A DNA stretch of 64,000 bases. Source: a bacterium. Lineage in GTDB: Bacteria > Planctomycetota > Planctomycetia > Pirellulales > Pirellulaceae. Below the pieces are notes generated by a model, which saw only the letters and a list, made by a program, of their open reading frames with translations, was not told where the DNA came from and made no database searches. The stretch covers positions 84,042-148,041 of the forward strand of contig JAUIGN010000014.1 of assembly GCA_030430075.1 (NCBI GenBank). Reading direction: 5' to 3'. Both the position numbers and the translations under genes were made by a program. Shown one piece after another: positions 1-9,704 of this stretch; positions within the stretch are counted from its first letter, which is position 1, and each line of letters starts with the position of its first letter.

Positions 1-2820
1 GAGGTCGTTCAAACCGTCCAGCTCGCGACCGTTGGCCAGGATGGCCTGAGTCTGGACGGGGCGTCCACCCAGGTCGCGTTCCCGCCGCTCGCCGATGGGG
101 CCGAACCCTTCGAACACCAGGCCGATGGCATCGAACCGGTTGTGACAGCCGGCGCAACTTGAATGCTCCCGATGTTTGGCCAACATGTCGCGTAACGAGA
201 GCTCGCCCAACTTGCTCTCATCGGCAGGAAGCTCCGGGACGTTTGGGGGAGGTGGTGGAATGCGCTCGCCAAGCAGCCGTCGCACGACCCAGTAGCCCCG
301 TTTCACCGGGCTGGTGCGGAGACCCGGCGCGTTCTTCGTGAGAAAGACCGACATCGGCAACAGCCCGCCCCGCCCGTAGCTGGATGCCTGCTCGATACGC
401 GTCCATTCGTTTGCCCCACTCTGGATATCGTTGATTCCATAGTGGGCCGCCAAGACCGGATTGACAAAGGTGTAGTCCGCCCGCAGGCAGGTCAGCACCG
501 ACCGATCGTGTTGCACCAGATCGACAAAGAAGCGGACCGGTTCCTCGAACATGGCCCGCCGCAAATCATCGGTAAACTCCGGGAAACGCTCCCGATCAAC
601 GCTGTTATGCTGCTCGAACCGCCGCACATCAAGCCAGTTCGCGGCGAACTCGGTAGCCAGCCCGCGGACGCGCGGATCGCGCAACATCCGTCGGGCCTCG
701 GCGACCAGCACTGCGGGGTCTGCCAGTTCGCCGGCGGCCGCCCGATCCAACAGCCGCTTGTCCGGCAGGCTCGACCAGAGAAAATAACTCAACCGACTGG
801 CCAGTTCCGTGTCCGTCAGCGGGCGCCGGCCCGCGGCGGCGGACAGCAGGTCGAGGCGATAGCAGAAATGGGGTGACATCAGGATCGAAACGACCGCATC
901 CTGGATTGCCTCTTCGTGCCGCAGGCCATCGTCGTTTCTGAGTGCATGGTAGTAGCCGAGCAGATCGTGCCGCTCGCCTTCCGTCAGTTCGCGCCGATAA
1001 GCTCGGGCTGCGAAACGGAGTAGTTCCTCGAGATGGCTCGGCTCGGCCTCCAGCCGCGCAGCTTCAACCCAACGAATCTGCCTATTGATGTCGCGAAAGA
1101 ACCGTTCGATGGCGCCGATGGCGACGTCGCTGCCCCCGTTGGCCCGAGCCTTGTTCAAGTAGACCTTTTGCAGCCGCTTGATCATCGCCTCCGAAGCGGC
1201 GCCGGCGTCTTCAGCTCGAGCGAAATCGAAGACGGGATCCCGCATATAGCGCGAATCGGTCCGTTCGAACCAGAGAAACCCCTGGTACTGGCGGGTCGGA
1301 GCTGCGGTGACGAAGTCCAGTTCGCGCCAGAGGGCGTCCAGTTGCCGCTGCTGATCCGGACTCAGAATCATGTCATAGAGCGGCCCGTCGTCCCGAAAGT
1401 AGCCCATCATGCTATGGAATCCGGCACTCAGCAGCCGCCCCTTCTCTTGCTGGTCTTTCGCCTTCCCGACGTAGTCGCGCCCCCGTTCGGAGAGGTAGAA
1501 GGCATCGGGGAACACTTCGCAAAAGTGGGCCCAGGCAGCCAGGTGCTGTTGCTGTGCGATCGGATCGGCTGGGATCACCAGCGCCGCCAAGCTGTTTGCG
1601 GATTCGAAACCGCCAGTGCGCTCCGCGTCGGCCGGTTGGCCGTCGGCGTCCTGGATCTGCAGAGCGGAATGATCGAACGTGCGGCGATGAGAAGCGTACT
1701 GCCGGTTCTTCCAGAGCACAAACGGTTGTGAGCCCTTGTGGCTGCCCTCGACCACCAGATTGTCGAAGCCGGGTTCGAGCTTCCTCCGCAGTTGCAGCAC
1801 GTCGTCCCGTAGTCGCTCGCAGGCGGCGCGGACCTGAGCCGATCGTTGTTCCGCCAGCGGCAACTCAAGCCAGCGATGCCGGAGGCTGGCCAGCGGCCCC
1901 ACGACGGGCGCCTCCGCAGTCAGGGTCTCCCAGATCGTGGCCAGGTACTTGGGGCTTACTTGTGCCGCGGCAGCAATGTCGTCCAGCGTCGCTGACGCGG
2001 GGGCACGTTGGCGAGCCAGACGCAATCTCCAGGCGGCGAAGAAGTAGTCTGCCAGGTCGGTCGGCTGTCGCTGATAGAACTGCACAATCCGCTTCACGCA
2101 GTACTTGTCGCGATCCGTGTCGGTTACCACGGGGTGCGGTGCAAAAGCGAACCCGTTCGGCTTCAAGACCAGGTGTTCCACGACAGACCTTGCCGCATCG
2201 AGATATTTCTTGAGCAGGGCAGGTGACATGGTCAACGATTCGCCCGAATTGTCGAAACCGGCTTCATTAGCGGGGTCCACCGGAAAATTCCGTGTCGGAC
2301 GGAGATCGAAACCTGTCAAGTCGCGAATGGTGTAGTCATATTCCGCGTTGCTCAGCCGTCGAGCGAACACGGGCCCGGGGTCTCCTGCATTTCGTAGTGC
2401 CTCGTGCCACCGGACGGCGTCGATCCAGGCGACGACGGCGTGACGCGTGCGGTCGTCCAGCGTTTCAGCCGCGTCCGGCGGCGGCATTTCGCCGGCGGCC
2501 AATCGCTGCCGCACCACGTCCCAGGTCTCGTGCGCTGCGGCAACCCGCGGTACGGTTGTGAAGTGGCTGAGATCGAGTTTCGCCTCTGCCAGTTCTTCTC
2601 CGTGACAGTCCAGGCAATACGTGGCCAGGAACGGTCGCACGTCCTGCTCGAAGCGACGGCGCAAATCAACGTCGTCGGGTTGGGAGCGTGCCTCATCGGC
2701 CCGCGTCCAGGTGTGCGGTGAGACGGTGATTGCCAGGAGCAGAAAAAAACCGAGCGGCCAGCCGGCCGACCGGAGCGATCTCGGTGGGGCAGCGTGGACA
2801 GCGTCTGCAGGCATGGTCAT
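1..2820 (-). CDS. PSCyt1/DUF1587/DUF1595/DUF1592/DUF1588 cytochrome-c-like protein, 3' end beyond window
   Basis: The minus-strand frame is open from 2820 to base 1, giving about 940 residues with no stop, so the C-terminus (an expected DUF1585 domain) lies outside the window. A hydrophobic signal segment (GWPLGFFLLLAITVSP) is followed by a PSCyt1 haem-like motif CLDCHG. Next come a DUF1587-like region (RRLSNAEYDYTIRDLTG), a DUF1595-like region (RFAARAYRRELTEGE), a DUF1592-like region (LASRLSYFLWSSLPD), and a DUF1588-like region with a second CAGCHNRFD motif. This domain order is typical of planctomycete exported proteins of unknown biochemical role that are usually paired with DUF1552 or DUF1501 partners. 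An in-frame ATG at 2832 is an alternative start. The visible part is intact. Confidence 0.9.
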   Translation of the reverse strand, partial: MTMPADAVHAAPPRSLRSAGWPLGFFLLLAITVSPHTWTRADEARSQPDDVDLRRRFEQDVRPFLATYCLDCHGEELAEAKLDLSHFTTVPRVAAAHETWDVVRQRLAAGEMPPPDAAETLDDRTRHAVVAWIDAVRWHEALRNAGDPGPVFARRLSNAEYDYTIRDLTGFDLRPTRNFPVDPANEAGFDNSGESLTMSPALLKKYLDAARSVVEHLVLKPNGFAFAPHPVVTDTDRDKYCVKRIVQFYQRQPTDLADYFFAAWRLRLARQRAPASATLDDIAAAAQVSPKYLATIWETLTAEAPVVGPLASLRHRWLELPLAEQRSAQVRAACERLRDDVLQLRRKLEPGFDNLVVEGSHKGSQPFVLWKNRQYASHRRTFDHSALQIQDADGQPADAERTGGFESANSLAALVIPADPIAQQQHLAAWAHFCEVFPDAFYLSERGRDYVGKAKDQQEKGRLLSAGFHSMMGYFRDDGPLYDMILSPDQQRQLDALWRELDFVTAAPTRQYQGFLWFERTDSRYMRDPVFDFARAEDAGAASEAMIKRLQKVYLNKARANGGSDVAIGAIERFFRDINRQIRWVEAARLEAEPSHLEELLRFAARAYRRELTEGERHDLLGYYHALRNDDGLRHEEAIQDAVVSILMSPHFCYRLDLLSAAAGRRPLTDTELASRLSYFLWSSLPDKRLLDRAAAGELADPAVLVAEARRMLRDPRVRGLATEFAANWLDVRRFEQHNSVDRERFPEFTDDLRRAMFEEPVRFFVDLVQHDRSVLTCLRADYTFVNPVLAAHYGINDIQSGANEWTRIEQASSYGRGGLLPMSVFLTKNAPGLRTSPVKRGYWVVRRLLGERIPPPPPNVPELPADESKLGELSLRDMLAKHREHSSCAGCHNRFDAIGLVFEGFGPIGERRERDLGGRPVQTQAILANGRELDGLNDL

Positions 2821-3010
2821 GGGTGGGCGCATCGCGGGGCGTGTTAAAAGGGGGGCGGGTCAATTCATGGTAGCCGCTGGCGGCGACGATGTCGCGTCCG
2901 ATTCCAGATCGGCACATGATTTCGCAGTCGGATGGTTGGACCGTACCGGAGTACCGATCATAATGGCGTCGCCCTACCCTCCCCCGTTCCTTGTGTTTCT
3001 GGAGATTGTG

Positions 3011-3742
3011 ATGCTTCGCAGTTTGACCATGGTCGCCGTCGCCCTTTTCTCGACGTCCACTCTCGCCGCCGATCCGGCTCCGTCGGCGCCGCCCGAACCG
3101 AGCGGCATGCAGCGAATCTTCAACGGCGAAGATCTCTCGGGTTGGGACGGGGATCCACGGTTGTGGTCCGTGAAGGATGGCGCGATTCGGGGTGAGACGA
3201 CACCCGACAATGCCGCCAAAGGGAACACATTTATTATCTGGAAGGGAGGCAATACAAAAGACTTCCAGTTGCGGCTTTCGTTTCGCTGCAATGCCACGAA
3301 CAATTCGGGAATTCAGTACCGTTCACGGCACATCACCGGAGACAAGGTTCGCAACGCATGGGTCGTCCGCGGTTACCAGCACGAGATCCGCAATCAAGAC
3401 GAACTACCCAGCGTGGCCGGATTCATTTACGACGAAGGCGGTCGGAGAGGGCGGATCTGCCTGGTCGGCGAGCAGGCGACCTGGGGCAAAGAGGGCAAGA
3501 AAGTTACCGGCAAGCTGATCGATGCTGCCGGTTACAAGGCGCTGTTCAAGCTCGACGATTGGAATGATGTGGTCATCATCGGGCAAGGGAACCACATCCA
3601 ACATTACCTCAACGGTCGCTTGATCCTGGACTTTACGGACAACTCAGAGCACGCACTGACGGACGGCATTCTGGCCTTGCAGTTGCACGCCGGGAAACCG
3701 ATGTGGGTCGAATTCAAGGACATACGCATCAAGACGGATTGA
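3011..3742 (+). CDS. DUF1080 (3-keto-disaccharide hydrolase-like) secreted protein
   Basis: This 243-residue protein begins with a Sec-type signal (MLRSLTMVAVALFSTSTLAA) and carries one DUF1080 domain, a concanavalin-A-like jelly-roll fold. Recognisable blocks are FNGEDLSGWDGD near the start, FQLRLSFRC with NNSGIQYRS in the middle, and WNDVVIIGQGNHIQHYLNGR followed by GILALQLHAGKPMWVEFKDIRI at the end. The frame is open further upstream, but the start at 3011 follows GGAGATTGTG and places the signal peptide at the N-terminus. Family members are annotated as putative glycoside-active proteins. The substrate cannot be inferred here. It stands alone between a divergent cytochrome-like gene and a convergent methyltransferase gene. 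Confidence 0.92.
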   Translation: MLRSLTMVAVALFSTSTLAADPAPSAPPEPSGMQRIFNGEDLSGWDGDPRLWSVKDGAIRGETTPDNAAKGNTFIIWKGGNTKDFQLRLSFRCNATNNSGIQYRSRHITGDKVRNAWVVRGYQHEIRNQDELPSVAGFIYDEGGRRGRICLVGEQATWGKEGKKVTGKLIDAAGYKALFKLDDWNDVVIIGQGNHIQHYLNGRLILDFTDNSEHALTDGILALQLHAGKPMWVEFKDIRIKTD

Positions 3743-3783
3743 CCGCCGCCCGGTGCCGACGTGCGACCCGGTGCCGGTACGCC

Positions 3784-4599
3784 CTACGCGCCGTCCGGTT
3801 CGCGTTGCCGCAAGCCTTCATAGAAGAGCAGTGCGGCGGTGACCGAGACGTTAAGGCTGTCGGCCGCTCCACGCATCGGCAGGAAGATCGGAGTGATTTG
3901 GTCTCCTTGCCAGACGTCCGACAGGCCGTATGCCTCGCTGCCCAGTACGACCGCCGTTGGTCCTTGGTAGGTGGCGCGGGTGTAGCTTGTCCTGGCGTCA
4001 ACGCGGGCAGTAAGAATGCGAAAGTGATTGCGGCGTAGCCAGTCGAGCGTTGTCGAGGCTGGGGCGGCCATCAGCGGCATGGTGAAGGCCGTGCCCAGGC
4101 TGGCGCGAATCGTATTGGGATTGTAGAGGTCGGTTGCACCGTCAACCACGATCACGGCGTCGACGCCGGCGCCGTCTGCCGAGCGGAGAACGGCGCCGAC
4201 GTTCCCCGGTTTTTCGATGCCTTCCAGGACCGCCACCAGCGGCGCCGGGCCCAGCTGCAAGTCGTCCAATGTCTTGTGCGGCGGTCGGGCAACGGCCACC
4301 ACTCCTTCAGCCCGGTTTCCGAACGCCAGTTTGCCGAATACTTGGTGAGTGACAGGAATGATCTCGGCGCCGTGCGCGTCGGCCTTGAGTTGCAGCAGTT
4401 CGATCGCGGCCGGGAAGACTTCCTCTTGGCGAACGAACAGTTCCAGGATCTCGCAGCCGGCGTCGAGTGCCCGTTCGATTTCGCGCGCTCCGTCAATGAT
4501 GATCCGCTGCTGATCCTGCCTGCCACGACGGTCTCTCAGCCGGACCGCGCTCTTGACGCGTTGGTTCTGCAGGCTGGTGATTGGTACGGCTTCAGACAT
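3784..4599 (-). CDS. TrmH/SpoU-family RNA 2'-O-methyltransferase
   Basis: The 271-residue protein has the SpoU/TrmH layout: an N-terminal substrate-binding domain (about residues 1-105) and a C-terminal knotted catalytic domain. All three family motifs are visible: EGIEKPGNVGAVLRSADG (motif 1), VVLGSEAYGLSD (motif 2) and IFLPMRGAADSLNVSVTAAL (motif 3, with the conserved asparagine and serine). The enzyme would transfer methyl from SAM to a ribose 2'-hydroxyl of rRNA or tRNA. The exact site cannot be assigned. Its start lies 13 bases downstream of the stop of another methyltransferase gene on the same strand, so the two are probably co-transcribed. Confidence 0.92.
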   Translation of the reverse strand: MSEAVPITSLQNQRVKSAVRLRDRRGRQDQQRIIIDGAREIERALDAGCEILELFVRQEEVFPAAIELLQLKADAHGAEIIPVTHQVFGKLAFGNRAEGVVAVARPPHKTLDDLQLGPAPLVAVLEGIEKPGNVGAVLRSADGAGVDAVIVVDGATDLYNPNTIRASLGTAFTMPLMAAPASTTLDWLRRNHFRILTARVDARTSYTRATYQGPTAVVLGSEAYGLSDVWQGDQITPIFLPMRGAADSLNVSVTAALLFYEGLRQREPDGA

Positions 4600-4612
4600 G
4601 ATTCATTTCCGG

Positions 4613-5464
4613 CTAACCAGGCCAGCGGGCCGCCGCGCCGCACGGTAGTTCACTTCCGTCTTCGTCAATCAGGAGCAGGGGGCGGGCGACAACGCCGCCC
4701 TGGCAGTGTCCGAAAATCGCTTCCGCCAACGCGGCCTCCAATTCGGCGGCGCCAAAGCCGGGTGAGTGGCAGGACAGCAGGATGAACGCCCGCCGCGACC
4801 TGGTCAACTCGCCGCAGGCGCGCAGGAGCGGCAGCAGTCCGCTGCTGACTTTCCAAACCTCGCCTTTCGGACCGTGTCCGTAGCTGGGTGGATCGAGGAT
4901 TACCGCATCGTACTGGTTCCGGCGGCGAATTTCGCGCGTTACGAATCGCGGGGCATCCTCGCTAATCCAGCGAATGGGGGCGTCTTGCAGCCCCGACAGC
5001 TCCGCGTTATCTCGCGCCCAGCCAACCACATTCCTGGCCGCATCGACATGCGTCACCTCGCACCCCGCGGCGGCGGCGGCCAGGGTGCTGCCGCCCGTGT
5101 AAGCAAACAGGTTCAGCACGCGCAGCGGCCGGTCAGCGCGCGCCGCTTGCCGGGCGATCCAATCCCAACTGGCGGCCTGTTCCGCAAAGACGCCCACATG
5201 CCCAAACGGCGTCAATTTCAACTTGAGCTGGAAGTTGCCGTGACGAATGGCCCAATCCGCCGGCAGCTCGGTCCGCAGCTCCCATCGCCCCCGGTCCCGT
5301 GAACCGCGGTTGAAACGGGCATCCGCCGACTCCCAACGTTCCGGGCGGGCCGGCTGCAATCCGTCCGCGGCGGGACAGGGCCTGTCGAGCACATACGGGC
5401 CGAACCGTTCAAGCTTGCGCGCGTTGCCGAAGTCCACAAGCTGGTACTGATCGGGTTCGAACAT
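4613..5464 (-). CDS. Class I SAM-dependent methyltransferase (RlmI-like family)
   Basis: Rossmann-fold methyltransferase signatures are clear: LNLFAYTGGSTLAAA (motif I), then a VTHVDAARNVV acidic-loop region and the catalytic-type ILDPPSYGHG motif shared with rRNA cytosine methyltransferases such as RlmI. From the ATG at 5464 (MFEPDQYQLVDFGN) the protein has 283 residues. An upstream in-frame ATG at 5554 would add 30 residues of low-complexity, basic sequence. I prefer 5464 because family similarity begins there, but no strong ribosome-binding site decides it. The frame stays open to 5785 and would overlap the divergent kinase gene, which is unlikely. It probably forms an operon with the TrmH-family gene 13 bases downstream. 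Confidence 0.85.
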   Translation of the reverse strand: MFEPDQYQLVDFGNARKLERFGPYVLDRPCPAADGLQPARPERWESADARFNRGSRDRGRWELRTELPADWAIRHGNFQLKLKLTPFGHVGVFAEQAASWDWIARQAARADRPLRVLNLFAYTGGSTLAAAAAGCEVTHVDAARNVVGWARDNAELSGLQDAPIRWISEDAPRFVTREIRRRNQYDAVILDPPSYGHGPKGEVWKVSSGLLPLLRACGELTRSRRAFILLSCHSPGFGAAELEAALAEAIFGHCQGGVVARPLLLIDEDGSELPCGAAARWPG

Positions 5465-5723
5465 GAAGGTCGCGGAGCGCCAAAATGGTAAATGGGGACG
5501 TGTTTGCTCACGGGGGCGGGCGGAATAGGAACGCTCAAGTGTACGAGGTTCCATCGTTTCCGGCGACCGCTGTTCGTCCGGCGGATCGCTTTGGATGAAG
5601 ATGGTCGAGGGTCCTGGCGTTGACGGTTGCGACGCTGGCCGGGCGTAGGCCATCTTGAAGCCGTCGTACTCTGGTACGATAAACGAGTGTACCCCGCTAT
5701 TTACGTACCGCGAGGACAGTCGT

Positions 5724-8700
5724 GTGGATTGGCTCAACGATTCCATTTCGCTTGACGAATTGCAGCTTATCGATCGCCTCAGCAATGAGTTTGAGGAACG
5801 GTGGGAGGCGGGCGGCAGGCGACCCAGAATTGAGGAATTTTGGAAACGGGCTCCTGGGGTTTGCCAGAACTTGCTATTGCATGAACTCGTGATGCTTGAG
5901 GCCCAGTTTCGGCATCAAGAGGCAGAGATGCCCCAGTGCGTTGAGTATGTGGAACGATTTGCCGAGCGGCGGGATGTGGTTGAGAGGGCTTTCTCTGATT
6001 GGCAGGCACAATGCCTGAACGCCGCGACACACGACCTGACATCCGATACCAGGTCGTTCGCAGTCACGGCACAGGCGCAAATAACGCCGGGTACGCATCC
6101 GCTCCCATTTCGCTTGGGTGGGTATGAACTGCTTGAGGTACTCGGTAGGGGCGGCATGGGCGTTGTGTACAAGGCGCGGCAGTCTGGCACTGAACGCACC
6201 GTTGCCCTGAAATTGATTCGTGATGACCGGTTTGGGCAGATTCCCCAGGCGGCTCGCCAGGAACTCTTGGACCGATTTCGTACAGAGGCTCAGGCGGCAG
6301 CTCGGCTTGAACATGATCACGTGGTTACGATCTTTGACGTCGGTGAAATTGACGGCCACCTTTACTATGCCATGCGTCTTGTGGATGGCGTGAGTCTGAT
6401 GGAGATGCTTCGAGCCGGCCCGCTGGCGCCCGGCAGAGCGGCGCACTATGTACGCCAGGTTGCCGACGCCCTTCACGAAGCGCATTCGCGAAGCATTCTC
6501 CATCGCGATTTGAAGCCCCACAATGTGCTGGTCGAGGCGAAGTCCGACCGCGCGCTGCTCGCTGACTTCGGCCTGGCGAAGTTCCTGGACCGCGATCAGG
6601 GGTTAACGGAATCGGATGCTGTGCTCGGATCTCCGTGCTACATGTCGCCTGAAATGACATTCGACGCGACACAAGCGACGACGGCAAGTGATATTTACGG
6701 GCTGGGAGCGACGCTCTACCACTTGCTCACGGGACGGCCGCCATTCCTGGCTGCAAACCCTGCTGCCACCATGTTGCAGGTCCAGAGGGACGAGCCCGTC
6801 CGGCCGCGTGATCTGAATTCTTCACTACCACAAGATGTGGAGACGATTTGTTTGAAGTGTCTCGAAAAATCGCCCACAAGACGTTACGCCACCGCTGCCG
6901 AACTGCGGGACGAACTGGAGCGTTTTTGTCGAGGCGATCCAGTTCGGGCGCGTCCGGTGGGAGCATTCGAGCGTGCGCGCCGCTGGTCCTATCGAAATCC
7001 CACGCGAGTCCTTTTGCTGGGAGTCACCGCAATCGCGGTCTTGCTTGCCGGCGGCCTACTCTTGCTTCGCCAGGAGGCCCAGCGGGCAGACGCGGGGCGG
7101 CGACATGCCGATGCGGTCGCGGAGGTAGAACGGCGCCATGCGGAAAAGCAGAAAGAACTGGCGGATACCCAACGCTACAATGCCCTGACGATCGCGGCGC
7201 GGGAAGAGGCGGCTCGCCTTGAGCCAGGTTGGACTTGGCGTGCGCTTGAGAAACTGCGGGAAGCTGCCGGGTTAGACCTCAGCCCGGTCGATCCCCTGCA
7301 ACATCGATCGCTTGTCGCCGAGTGTCGTAGCCAGATGGATCTACGCGTGAGTGTCGCCCAACTTGCAAAAGGGTTTTCGGCCGGTTCGATGGCGTTTAGT
7401 CCGGACGGCCAGATCCTCGCAATTGGAGAACTGAAGAATCATGTTGCGGCTCGCGTTCGACTGCTCAACGTCCCCGCGGGTGAGGAGATTGCGACGCTCA
7501 CGATGCCGAACGTGAATATCCTCTCGAATGCCCTTAAGGGATTTCGGTCGGACGGATTTCGCTCGCTGGTCTTCAGTAGCGATGGCCGGTTACTCGCTGC
7601 AGGGACCCGGTACGGCCAGGTCATCGTTTGGAATCTCGCGAAACCGCAGGAGATCGCGGGCCGATGCCAAGTATTTGGAGAGGACGAGGTCTTTCGGCTT
7701 TTCTTTCATTCCCACGACTCAGCCATTGTCGCCCATGCACACGATGGGCTGGTAAAGACGTGGGACTTGCAGGCAACGGAGGCTGTTGCCGTCGGAACGG
7801 TTGAAAAAGTTCGGAGCATTGCCGTCGACGCCCAACGCAATTGTGTCGTTGCCTACGCGGACCGCCAACTGCGGATCGTGGACCTGGCAAGTGGCAACGA
7901 CCATTCCATGACGGCAACGGTTAAAGATATCCGGAATATGGCCCTGAGCGAATCCGGAAGCGTTCTCGCTGTCACTTCTGGCGAAGGAATCGATGTGTAT
8001 TCGCGCCAGGGAGTGCTCATCCGATCACTGGAAGACACGCAGCACCCGTTCGACACCCTGGCTGGCGAATGTCTGTCGTTTTCCGCAGATGAGGCTTACC
8101 TGATGGAGACCAGCCAACAAACGAGCCAACAGGCGGTCACGCGCGTCTGGGAGGTCGCCTCGGGGAAGCTGGTGTCGCGTTTTGCAGTTCCCACTTCGGA
8201 CAGGCGGGTGCAGGCAATCTCTCCTGACATGAAGTTCCTGGTTACCGCCGGCCCCGACTTTACGCACCTTCATGAATTGCGACTTCCGTTGCAACGCTTT
8301 ATCGCCATGCAAAACGCTCCAATAGGCGACATGACTGCCCAAGGCGGGACGTTGGCCTGCGTGTCGGAGGAACGGGCGCCATTCACGCCGTCGAATCCGA
8401 CGGGGCATCTGCTGAGCATCTCCCGATTCCAGGCTGCCACCCAAGAGCATCTCGGCAAGACGCAGTTGTTCTTCCCATTCAATCTGTCGCCGTTCCGCGA
8501 GTTTCTCGCGGTCGATGCCGCTGGCAATCTGGCGGCAAGTCTCCCCATCCCCGGAGCATTGATTTGGAAAAGAGCCGCTCATCACCGTTTGATGGTCCCG
8601 CGGCGCCTGAAGTCATTGGGCGACCCGACTCCGGTACGGCTGGACGAGCTGCTCGAGGAGAGTATCGAGTGCGAGACAATCGAAGATTCGCTCGCTCCCG

Positions 8701-9704
8701 ACGGCGTGGCGATACGAACAACGCAAACCGCGAACGCGGAGTTGCGAGTTTCCTGTGATTGGTTGGCGTTGCCGCCAGGCGAGTGGGCGGTTTGTGTCCT
8801 CCTGCAAGTCGAAGGAGACTGCCGTCAAGAAACGAGTGTCGAGGCCGGCGCATTCAACGATCAGGGACCAACGGGCGAGTTTCAACTCCTGTCTCGTTGG
8901 ACGCCACGGCAAGGCTATCACCTTTATCACCTTGGCTGGACCGACACCGAGCGAGCGCCGGTGCGGGGTTTCTTTGCCAGGCCCAGTGATCCTGTCAACA
9001 CTCGGCTTCGTTGCTGCGGGGCTTATGTCGTTCGCTTTCCTGACCTGCATGCCAAAGAGTGGAAATTCAGAGAGGGTACAATTGCCTTCGATAAGAATCT
9101 CTCCACAATATGGGGCGTGACGAACAACAACACGATTGTTTCGTGGGATCTTGCCAGTGGCGCGGCCTCGCGTCGATGGCTAAATCGTTCCACAGCGGGC
9201 ATCGACAGCATCCCGGTCCTGGTGGGCGGAAGTGAGTTTGTCCTGGCGGGCTGTGGCGACGGGTCGATTCACAAGCAATCACTTGAGGGCCAATCGACCC
9301 GACAGCAATGGGGGCTGGGACGAGTGCTGGCACTGGCATTGCACCCAGAGGAAAAGAGTTTTGCCGCAGGGTTGGCTGGCGGTCACGTCGTCGTGGGGGA
9401 TGCGGGCACGCTTGAAGTTCTTGCCTCGCCCTTGCGTCATGCTCAGGCGATTACCGCGGTTCATTTCGCAGCGAAGGGGGTTCTCGTTGCCGGCGGTCAA
9501 GACGGTACGTTGTGGCTGCTTGAGCTGAACAAACAAACCTGGCGGGTCATACTCAGGATGCAGTTCGACGGTCCGATTAAACGACTCGCAAGTTCTGGCG
9601 ACTCACGACTCTTCATCCTAATCGAGGGAGAAACGGCCGTTCGAACGATCGATCTGCAGCAATTGGTCGAGGACCCCTTCGAACTCCGACCCAAGGGCGC
9701 GTGA
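5724..9704 (+). CDS. Membrane Ser/Thr protein kinase with WD40-like repeats
   Basis: A large receptor-like kinase of about 1326 residues. An N-terminal segment of about 130 residues has no family I recognise. The kinase domain (about 133-405) has the glycine loop GRGGMGVVYKA, the lysine in VALKLI, catalytic HRDLKPHN and metal-binding ADFGLAKF. A transmembrane helix (RVLLLGVTAIAVLLAGGLLLL, about 427-450) and a short charged helix precede WD40-like beta-propeller repeats from about 555 to the end, e.g. SLVFSSDGRLLAAGTRYGQVIVWNL. About 140 residues (roughly 975-1112) that do not look like WD40 interrupt the propeller. I chose GTG 5724 because GAGG lies 8 bases upstream; ATG 5655 is in frame and would add 23 residues. 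The 3' end overlaps the convergent gene by 87 bases. Confidence 0.9.
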   Translation: MDWLNDSISLDELQLIDRLSNEFEERWEAGGRRPRIEEFWKRAPGVCQNLLLHELVMLEAQFRHQEAEMPQCVEYVERFAERRDVVERAFSDWQAQCLNAATHDLTSDTRSFAVTAQAQITPGTHPLPFRLGGYELLEVLGRGGMGVVYKARQSGTERTVALKLIRDDRFGQIPQAARQELLDRFRTEAQAAARLEHDHVVTIFDVGEIDGHLYYAMRLVDGVSLMEMLRAGPLAPGRAAHYVRQVADALHEAHSRSILHRDLKPHNVLVEAKSDRALLADFGLAKFLDRDQGLTESDAVLGSPCYMSPEMTFDATQATTASDIYGLGATLYHLLTGRPPFLAANPAATMLQVQRDEPVRPRDLNSSLPQDVETICLKCLEKSPTRRYATAAELRDELERFCRGDPVRARPVGAFERARRWSYRNPTRVLLLGVTAIAVLLAGGLLLLRQEAQRADAGRRHADAVAEVERRHAEKQKELADTQRYNALTIAAREEAARLEPGWTWRALEKLREAAGLDLSPVDPLQHRSLVAECRSQMDLRVSVAQLAKGFSAGSMAFSPDGQILAIGELKNHVAARVRLLNVPAGEEIATLTMPNVNILSNALKGFRSDGFRSLVFSSDGRLLAAGTRYGQVIVWNLAKPQEIAGRCQVFGEDEVFRLFFHSHDSAIVAHAHDGLVKTWDLQATEAVAVGTVEKVRSIAVDAQRNCVVAYADRQLRIVDLASGNDHSMTATVKDIRNMALSESGSVLAVTSGEGIDVYSRQGVLIRSLEDTQHPFDTLAGECLSFSADEAYLMETSQQTSQQAVTRVWEVASGKLVSRFAVPTSDRRVQAISPDMKFLVTAGPDFTHLHELRLPLQRFIAMQNAPIGDMTAQGGTLACVSEERAPFTPSNPTGHLLSISRFQAATQEHLGKTQLFFPFNLSPFREFLAVDAAGNLAASLPIPGALIWKRAAHHRLMVPRRLKSLGDPTPVRLDELLEESIECETIEDSLAPDGVAIRTTQTANAELRVSCDWLALPPGEWAVCVLLQVEGDCRQETSVEAGAFNDQGPTGEFQLLSRWTPRQGYHLYHLGWTDTERAPVRGFFARPSDPVNTRLRCCGAYVVRFPDLHAKEWKFREGTIAFDKNLSTIWGVTNNNTIVSWDLASGAASRRWLNRSTAGIDSIPVLVGGSEFVLAGCGDGSIHKQSLEGQSTRQQWGLGRVLALALHPEEKSFAAGLAGGHVVVGDAGTLEVLASPLRHAQAITAVHFAAKGVLVAGGQDGTLWLLELNKQTWRVILRMQFDGPIKRLASSGDSRLFILIEGETAVRTIDLQQLVEDPFELRPKGA

